DNA of 64,000 nucleotides from assembly GCA_963921935.1 (NCBI GenBank), contig OY998175.1, positions 171,775,262 through 171,839,261 of the forward strand, read 5' to 3'. This DNA comes from Galeruca laticollis (taxonomy: Eukaryota; Arthropoda; Insecta; Coleoptera; Chrysomelidae). The notes beneath the pieces are model-generated. The model was not told the origin of the DNA. It made no database searches and saw only the letters and a list, made by a program, of their open reading frames with translations. The translations under genes and the position numbers were made by a program. Positions 48,601 to 57,600 of the stretch are shown piece by piece. Each line of letters starts with the position of its first letter. Positions within the stretch are counted from its first letter, which is position 1.

Positions 48601-51600
48601 CATACATTTAGTTACAAATAAAAATCAAATTAAATTAAACAATTGGCAGTCTTTGAGGAACTGAATCACAGCACTAAACTGGTTAGGTTGTCCGAGAATG
48701 TTTTTGAGACTTCCACTGAGCTTGTGTTTGCGACGAGTTGGGCTGTAGTGTTTGCAATCTGTAAGTATATGCTCTATTGTAAGTCTTACATTAACACAGG
48801 ATTCACAGATAGGGGGATTCTCTGTAGACATCAGGTAACCATGGGTTAGCCGTGAGTGACCTATTCTAAGTCTTCTTATAACACTTTTGTCTTTTCTTGT
48901 CAAGGGAGGCATCTTCTGGGCGGTAACTGTTGGTTGTATTGTACGGAGTTTTGTGTTACATGTATTCCAATGTTTTTGCCATGTTTGAGCCATAATATGT
49001 CGAGCTGCTGATTTTAAATCTTGGTGAAGTTGAATTTTCTCTACTGGCAAGTCGGCTGAACAAGTTTGTTTCGCTGCTTGGTCTGCACGTTCGTTGCCTG
49101 TGATACCTACATGAGAAGGGATCCAGATGATATTCACAACGATACCTCTAGTGTGATGGTCGTGGCAGGTGTCAAGGATATCATGGACTAAGGGATGTTG
49201 TGAACGGTTGTGTTTGATGGAATATAATGATGAAAGGGAGTCTGTACATATGGCAAGTTTGCTGTTATCTTGTGTTGGAGTCCTCAAGGCTTGTAGAATT
49301 CCATATAGTTCGGCTGTATGTATACTACATACGTCAGGAAGTTTGTATGTTGCTATTGTTGAATCTACTGTAGTAACAGCACATCCGGTACCATTGACTT
49401 CTTTGGATGCATCAGTGTAAAGGATTTTGTCGAACTGCTGGTTATTTATCAGCTCACTGAATATTTGTCTAAGGACTATGTTAGGCGTTTCGTACTTGTT
49501 GTAGTTGTTTAGGCTTGTATTCAGTAGTGGCGGTTTTTTGGTCCATGGAGGAGTATTCGAAAGTTTTATGGGAGTTGTATCTCTAAGATTAATGTTTCTA
49601 GAAATAGGGTATAGCATTTGTGGAGATGAGAGCGATGTTTTGGGTTTGTTTTCAGGAGCTGGTTTTATAGAATCAATTAACTTAAACACTGGGTTTTGTG
49701 GGTAGGCGGATATTCTGGAAAAATAGGATAATAGTTGGCATTCTCGTCGTATGAAAAGAGGTGGTTCAGAAGATTCAATGTAGATGCTTTCGGTAGGACT
49801 GGATCTAAAAGCGCCTAGACATATTCGTAGTGCTGAGGTTTGGATAGTGTCAAGAGATTTGAGATACGATTTGCAGGCGCTCATGTAGAGGATACTTCCA
49901 TGATCTAGTTTGGAGCGGACCAGTGATCTGTAAATTCTTATTAGTATTTCCTCTTCTGCTCCCCATTGGTGATGTGCTAATGATTTTAAGATGTTAATCC
50001 TATTTAGACAATTGGCTTTAGTTTCTTGGATATGTTGCCTCCATGTGATCTTTTTGTCAAATGTTACTCCTAGGAATTTATGTTGATCAACCACTTGTAG
50101 TAAGTCGCCATTGAATTTTAGTTGTGGAGGAAGAGGATTTAGTCTTTTGCTGAACTGGATTACTTTGGATTTGTTTGTTGAAAAGTGAGAACCAGATTTG
50201 AGAGACCAATTGTGGATGTTATCTAGAGCCTTTTGAAGTAATGTACAAGTACTAGTAGTGACTTTACCTTGGCAGTAGAGAATGAGGTCGTCGGCATATA
50301 GTACATATTTGACAGGTGGATTTATATGGGAGCAGATATCGTTGATACTCATCAGAAATAGAGTGGAGCTAAGAACCAAGCCTTGTGGTACTCCATTTTC
50401 TGGCGCGTACGAAGTAGACTTTTGCCCATTTGTAACAACTTTGAACGATCTGTCGGTTAGGAAGTTTTGTAGAAAGGAGAGAATATTTCCAGTTAAATTA
50501 AAGTCTGTGAATTTCTTAAAAATGGAAGTTTTACGGATTGTGTCGAAGGCGCTGTCAATATCTAGACTCACGGCGATTATATCTTTTTTGCTTTCAATGG
50601 CTTGTGAGATGTCTGTGTGTAGAGTAACCAGATTATCCAATGTGCATCTGTTTGATCTAAAACCTGCCTGCGCTGTAGATAGTAGGTTGTGTGATTCTAG
50701 GTACCAGTGTAGGCGTCTGTTAACCAATTTCTCGAGAATTTTACACAGTTGTCAGGTAAGAGAGATTGGCCTAAATGAGCTTGGAAAATTAGTATTGGAG
50801 TCGTTCTTTTTGATTGGTATAATAATTGATTTTTTCCATTGAGCCGGAAATTGTTGACTGCACCATATTTTGTTATAAAGTTCGAGCAATTTGGTTTTTG
50901 TTGCTGGATGCAGGTGTTTTAGAAAGATCATAGGGATATCGTCCGGTCCTGCAGCTGTGTTCTTCAGTGAAGGTAGGACTGAATTTAATTCAGAAAGGGT
51001 GAAAAGGAAATTGAGTGGGTGACAGTTGTAAGAGATTTGTTCAGGATGTGAGTTATTTGGTGAGTTTGGAGGTTCGGGGTTGGATTTGGTTTTATTTAGA
51101 AAGTGTTGGGCAAGGATATTAGCAATTTGTTGGTCATTGGTAATGACTTCACCCTCATGTGTTAAGCCAGGTATTTTAAAACTAGTGTTTTTTCCTTTCA
51201 TCTGTCTTATCTTGGTCCAGATTTGAGATGGAGAGGTTTCAGAGGTTATAGTGCTTGTGTATTTATTCCACGACTCTCGTTTACTTTGTTTAAGAACCCT
51301 TTTGGATTTCGCTCTCATTCTTTTGAGGATTATCAAGTCTGAGTCATTTCTGGTTCTTCGGTATTTATTAAGCGCTTTTTTGCACTCTTTCACTGCATTG
51401 TTACATGATTCATTCCACCAGGGAACGGTTCGTTTTGGAGGGTTGACGGAGTACTTTCCTATACATTTATTGGCCGCAGAAATTATGGAGTTAGTAAATT
51501 GGTCAACAGCTTCGTCTACATCATTAGAATAATTGATATTGTCTGTATTTTCCTTTAGCGTTTGGCTGTAAAGTTCCCAGTCTGCTTTTGCGATTTTCCA

Positions 51601-54600
51601 CTTTCCTTTAATGTTAACTTGCTTTGGTTCGTTGTCTGAAATTAGGATAGGAAAATGATTGCTATCGTAGAGGCTATTAAGGGTTTGCCACGTTAGTAAG
51701 GGTGCCGTTCCTGGATCTGACATGCTGAGGTCTATTGAGGAGAAGGATCCGGATTGTACATGAAAATATGTGCTGCTGCCAGTATTTAGTAGATTGATGT
51801 TACTATTATTAATTACGGTTTCAATCATTTTGCCACGGGCAAACGTGCGTTCTGAACCCCACATTGTGTTGTGAGCATTAAAGTCGCCTACTAAGATAAA
51901 TGGTATAGATAATTGACTTATGAGATCCATTATATCTGTGTCTCTTACAGTGTAGTTTGGAGGGACATATACACTACAAATAGCAATTTTATTAGGGCAC
52001 CATGCGTTGATGGCAACTGCTTCTAAGTTTGTATTTAAATTTAATTTTTGGTGAAATATATCGTTAGAGACAAAGACTGAGGATCCACCACTAGCACGTA
52101 AGTGAGTAGTTCTTATAAAATGATAACCAACGTAACTTTTTAAGTGAGGGTTGTGAGACTTGGTAAAATTCGTTTCTTGTAGACAAAGAAAATTTGGCGA
52201 GTAATCAGTTAAAAGCTGTTGTAATCGTTCCAAACGAGGGTAAAAACCGTCGCAGTTCCACTGTATTAAGGAGAGGGGCATGATAATAAGAAATTTAGTA
52301 TGACGATTTATGCGACTGCTGTGAGCCTTCGGAGCTATATTCTTCATCACTTGGTTCATTAGACATATCCAAACTCTCAATATCTTCAGTGTCAGATTTA
52401 AGCTTTTTATTTAACCTGTTCGTTATACGGGTAATTCTGTTCTTTATGGACCTATTTGTGAGATCCGGGTAAATTAGGTAAAGGTTTGAGACTAGACCGA
52501 TGATGTTCTCTGTGTGTTTTAGGGCTTCCGAGTATGGATCAGAGTTACCAAAAGTATTTTCTAAGAAGTCATATAGGTTTTCTATGGGAAGTATGAAGGC
52601 ATCTGGCGTTTTCTGGTAGGTTTTTGCTATACAATCTTTTATGGACGTAGAAAGGTTTGATTCCGTGGATACACTCACTTTGCGCTTCTTCTTTACTGCT
52701 TTAAGAGCTGCTGATGGAGGGGGAGGCATATCGTACGTGTTAACTTCTGCTTCTGCAGGTACACTTGAGTTTTCACTGTGTGATGAAAGCTGGGAATATC
52801 CGCGTTTTTGGACTGGAGGCAGAGCGGCAGCAGACTGGTTTACTTGTGGTGTTATCGAGTCTTCGTTTGAACTCACTTCGTTGCTTTCAATTGGGTTTAC
52901 AGAGTCTGTTTTTGAGGATACCTGTTCAGTTTGTGCAGTCAGAGTGGATTGGGACAATATATTGTTGGTTGGGGGATTTGGGCAATTTGTGGCGATGTGT
53001 CCGGGTTGCTTGCAAATGAAGCACTCCATTTTGTCCGTAGATAGAAAGATTCTGTTTTCGTTGCCGTCAAAAGGGATGATTAATGAGGTCTGCAATTCGA
53101 AGTCGTCTGATGGGGAAAGAACGTAGGCTTGTCGTCTAAAACTTAATATATGAGAATATTCGTCGCCTGGGATACCAGCTCGCAGAAACGAGACAGGGGA
53201 GGTTAATTGTAAACCAAGGCTTTTTATTGCATTTTCAGCAAGATCATGGGGTATATAAGGAGATATGTTCGAGATGATTATCCTTTTTGTCGGAGATACG
53301 AGTCTGCGGATGTTTATGACATTATTGTTGATGGTTACGGATTGATGGGATTTTAACAGATCGTCAACAAGATTAGAATTGGTTAGATATATGCAAATTC
53401 TGTTATTCGAGATTCTCGACGCAAAAGAAATATGTTTGGGGCCTACAATATCGCCTATTGCCTTAACATAGTCAAATAATTTTAGGTTGTCTTCGGCGTG
53501 CATCACTATGGCTTGATCCTTTTTTGGGAAAGATGGTTTAGGTGCTGACTTAACGGCTGATACATAACTGTTGCTAGTCGTTGGGTTGTTGATATTTAAA
53601 TTGTGCGACATTTTGGTTTCAGTGGGTTGAGGAAAAGCTGTTTGATTTATTCTTGCCCTTGTACTCAAAAGCAAATTGTTAGGATGGCTTATTAATTACA
53701 ACTTTATGGTTTTATTTTAGTGTTCAGTAATATATCCATAATGTTGCCTACGCCTCTGGTAATGAGGAGCAGGCAAAAACTGAATTTATCGAACTCGGTT
53801 GATGAGTTGGCTATTATCAGTTTATTTAACGAAAGGAAACGAAAAAATGTAAACAATCAATCAGCGCAATGACAAAAACTTATTGAAGATACTTAAAATG
53901 TTCAATACATACGTCGGTTTTTGTAACACTGATTAACTATAACTTTAACTTGATAAATCACTCAGTACTAGAAATAACTGAAGAGCAAAAATTCAAACGA
54001 TGTTGACTCGTTTAAGCACACGCATCGACTCCCAGTTTATTTTTGTGTCGCGCTCCGATACCAAAAAAATGGCACACTGGCAACGTTTTTCTTTCACTGT
54101 TTCTGATATACTGTTAATACCTACAATGAATAATTTATACTTGTTTTGTAATACATTGTCGTCGCTTACGGACATGTACTTACGATTGACTAATTCACCG
54201 AGACCGAACCAACGTTGCGAAATGTTCGTTGAAACGGAAAAAATTAAAATACTATTCTGAACATCGGACGCATTGAATTTATGTAGTAATATACTTAATA
54301 GACGTAACGATATATTAAATAATTTTAGATCGGTTTCAGTGCACAATATATGAGTCATTAACAGATTACATACAAATATTTATTTTTTATAATACTGATG
54401 TTCATTTAATGACAAAACTATTTACAAATAATACAGCTATCAGTTGTATGTTCTAAGTGTTCGTAGATGTTTACGGTTTTGTGCACAAAAGCAGTTCATC
54501 GCTGTATTAACGGTGCATTTTCTTTTCGTTGATTGAATACGTAACTGCTGGTCAACGTTTTAAAGATTTATTTTGCAATTCAAAATCATTATTTTCAATC

Positions 54601-57600
54601 ATTTTGGGGCATCTAATCAAACTATTTATCACTAATAAATGATGGTGAATTTTACCAATTATAACCATCCAGTTCATCAAAATTAAAATTTTTATGGTTT
54701 TTAAAATAGGTCTCTTAACCAGAGTTGAGTAAAATCGTAAAATAGATGATGAAATATTTGAGATGAAGATACAAAATGGATTTCAATAAATTCATTTAAG
54801 ATGCAAAATAGTTTTGAAGAAGTTCTTCAAGATAAAAAGTGAAAATAGGTATTTCAATTAAGTTGATAAAATGAAAATGCTTTTTTAAATTGAGAAGGTT
54901 TTGATAATAATATTTCAAATATTCATTATTTTGTTTGGTTTGCTATTAACAGGAACACTTTTCGAACATTTTCAATGCTTAAATGTCTCCTTTTGGGTCT
55001 CAATATTCTTCCCCCAAAAGAAAATAATCCACAGCGGTCGATGACGGTTAATGGAGTATTGAACTTGACAAATAAACTTTTTATTTCTGGATAACTTTCT
55101 AGCATACATATTTCTATTCAAGTGTCTTGTAAGAACTGAATACACCTTGCAAATGTAAACTATTTACATTAACATTGGGGCAATCAGAGTTAGAAGTTTC
55201 AGGTTCTTTAAATAAATATTTTGGAATTTCTGCCTAGGTGAATTTAGCAAACGAGCGAAGGACACGTACAGACAGATCTGCTTTGCTGTCTATGATGTCA
55301 GGATTTGTCAAATGTTCCAAATCTGGCAGATGATATGAAGTTCGTTTCCAAAGCATTTTGTATTTTACTTTCCCATGCAAAATGGAAATTATAAGCTATT
55401 TGAAATACAAAATGGTTTTTTCAGATTTATTTAAAATGAAAAACACAAAATGCCATTCAATATTTTAAATATGTATTTCCCTGCTCTCAACCTATCCTTT
55501 TGTCATGGTTTTTCTTAGCAATGGTAAGTGGTTCTTGAGACAAAGCTGATAGGCATTGGCCAATTGTTGTTTCTTCTCCAAAGAATCAGATAGCAAAGCA
55601 TTATTATTTGTTTGTTTCAAACTTGTTTTGACAATATGATGTATATATGCATACACATGAACCTCGTCTCTTCAAAAAATTTGCATTCACATAAATACAT
55701 ATGAATGCAAAAACCACATGAGATGCAAACTTCACATTTTGTAGAGAACTTCTGGGCTTGAAACTAAACATACAACCAATAGCTTCATTACTTATTTGTA
55801 AATCAGTTTTACTATCAGATGATCACCAGTATTATAAAAAATAAATATACGCATTTAGGTAATCTGTAAATGATTCATGTCATATGCACCGAAACCGATC
55901 TAAAATGATTTGATCTATTACGACTACATACAATGCATCCCATGTTCAGGGTAACATTTTAAATTTTCTCGCGGCAACGTTGGTACGGAATAGATGAATT
56001 AGTCAGTTGTCATGTACTTTGGCACGTTTTCCAGTTTTGCTTGGTTATGATATCCTGTTAGAGAAAATGAGTAATACACTGAATGGATATTTGTTTCTTT
56101 CTAACATGCGCGATTCGTATTGCATATTCTAGTATTCTTATTATAACTGTAATAATCTACGCTGACTTTAGATTGTCTGCCTCTCTCGTTTGGTAATGCC
56201 ATATGTTGCCCGTTGACTATGAGGCAATTATTGTTTTACATTAGAATTAAATGAGGAATGATTTCTGTTATTATTTCAACATGTAGATTAAAAATGGAGA
56301 GGGGATAGATAAAAAAAGAAGAATTGCGGCTATAGACGAAATTATTTTATCAGGAGTGTGGGAATTACAGGCGGTTTACGCTAATCGATCAGAATTGAAT
56401 ATTTGCCATTTTATAATATGTACAGTATTTTATTGAGTTGCTATAATAAATTCTTTCAAAAAGTAGCCTATTCAATGTCAATAGTCGATTACTTATTTTC
56501 CATATTATAACCATTAAACTTATTAAATTTTCAACCTAGTTTTAGAATTTTTATAATGATAGGAGTGATATTTGAACAACAATTTAACAGTTTGTGCAAC
56601 GATAGTTCTTTGGCATGTTATGATACCCTGTTAAAGAAAATAGGTGATACACTGAATATAATTGTTTCTTTCTAACACATTGTCGCTTATGAACTCTGTA
56701 TTAAACCATATGTTGCCAAAGAATATTCCTAGCACTGTATACATTATACTATGGTGTCCAAATAATTGAACCATATTCCAGTTGCCATCTGACCAACCCA
56801 ACATATACACACCTCACAGCTTCTAGAGAGAGATCACTACAACTTCTCAAAGTAAACCCCAAAATTATTTGAGACTGAGAATTGATTGATATGCTCAACA
56901 AAAATTAACTGAGAGTCAAAAAGTATTCCCAAATCCTCAGCCAATTCTTTGTTTATCAGCAACTGACCACCTATTGAATAAGAGGATGAGATCTTATTTT
57001 TCCTTTTACTAAAAAAATTGTAAAATATTTATCTCCATTCAAATCTAACAGGTTTAACTTACACCATTCAGATAGATTATTTAGCTGCCCTTGAAGTAAA
57101 CTAGTCTCGGTGTCATTCCGAACCACTAAAAATAATTTGAGATCATCAGCGATCATTAAAAATTCAGAATCTTTGAGGTCACTGACACACAAATTAAACA
57201 GCAAACAAGGATAACAATGCCCCCCTGAGGTACCTCTGAGCTTACATCAATCATTATTCACAAAATATTACTAATTTTCACCTTCAAACTTCTCTCACTA
57301 AGAAAACTAAGCACCCCAGTTCTGTAAAATATTACAAAATCATAAAATTCCGGATGGATTAATATTAATAATCCGTATAGGAACAATAATTCTACATAAT
57401 CATCATTTATTTACATACTGTTACTGTTGAACAGAAATTAAAAAGTTGCTCAATTGGTGAGGGCATTAAGGGAATCCAAAACTATGAGACGGGAAAGGAT
57501 CAGTGTTTGGTTTCCTAGCTTACTGCTAGTATTGTATGGAAAGGAGGGAATTACATTTATGTGGCTTGAATTTAGGTGAAGAATTGTAAAACGCAGCTTC

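Larger units (their letters stand above)
48535..53690 (-). mobile_element. I-type LINE, almost intact
   Basis: A poly(T) run at 48535-48550 is the poly(A) tail of a minus-strand LINE. It carries ORF1 (53611-52295) and ORF2 (52281-48625), separated by 13 bases. ORF1 is open and ORF2 has a single nonsense codon. This is the youngest LINE in the window and lies within the 11.36-kb TIR element. A target duplication was not found by eye. Confidence 0.9.
45382..56737. mobile_element. 11.36-kb TA-flanked element with ~0.9-kb terminal inverted repeats
   Basis: The left end is CAGTGCTAAGAATTTTCTTT and the right end in reverse complement CAGTGCTAGGAATATTCTTT, with TA on both sides. Inverted repeats run from 45382 to about 46670 (with a ~360-bp insertion at 46080-46440) and from 56737 down to about 55870. 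A Tc1/mariner-type transposase pseudogene (46940-47772) is probably its own enzyme. The rest is a nested I-type LINE (48535-53690), a further copy of the inner repeat (54150-54410) and a hAT remnant. Confidence 0.75.
44990..57345 (-). pseudogene. CR1/L2-like LINE fragment, split by the 11.36-kb element
   Basis: From about 57300 to 56760 the minus strand gives the RT text EVPQGG, LFNLCVSDLKDSEFLMIADD (active site ADD), LSEWCKLNLLDLNGDK and, further on, YVGLVRWQLEYGSIIWTP. Left of the 11.36-kb insertion it continues from 45378: RLQNKFWRYCNYRFNLNLIA, DKRRIIFDIPLIYEIHNGVV and HSTNYGKHSFTDRSLES to about 44990. These are the thumb and C-terminal phrases of CR1/L2-type LINEs. The text on both sides of the insertion is continuous, which proves the insertion. 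The copy is truncated at both ends and decayed. Confidence 0.72.

Noticed and set aside
50282..50842. 186-codon plus-strand ORF
   Set aside because: Antisense shadow of the conserved LINE RT frame.
52641..53126. 161-codon plus-strand ORF
   Set aside because: Antisense shadow of LINE ORF1.
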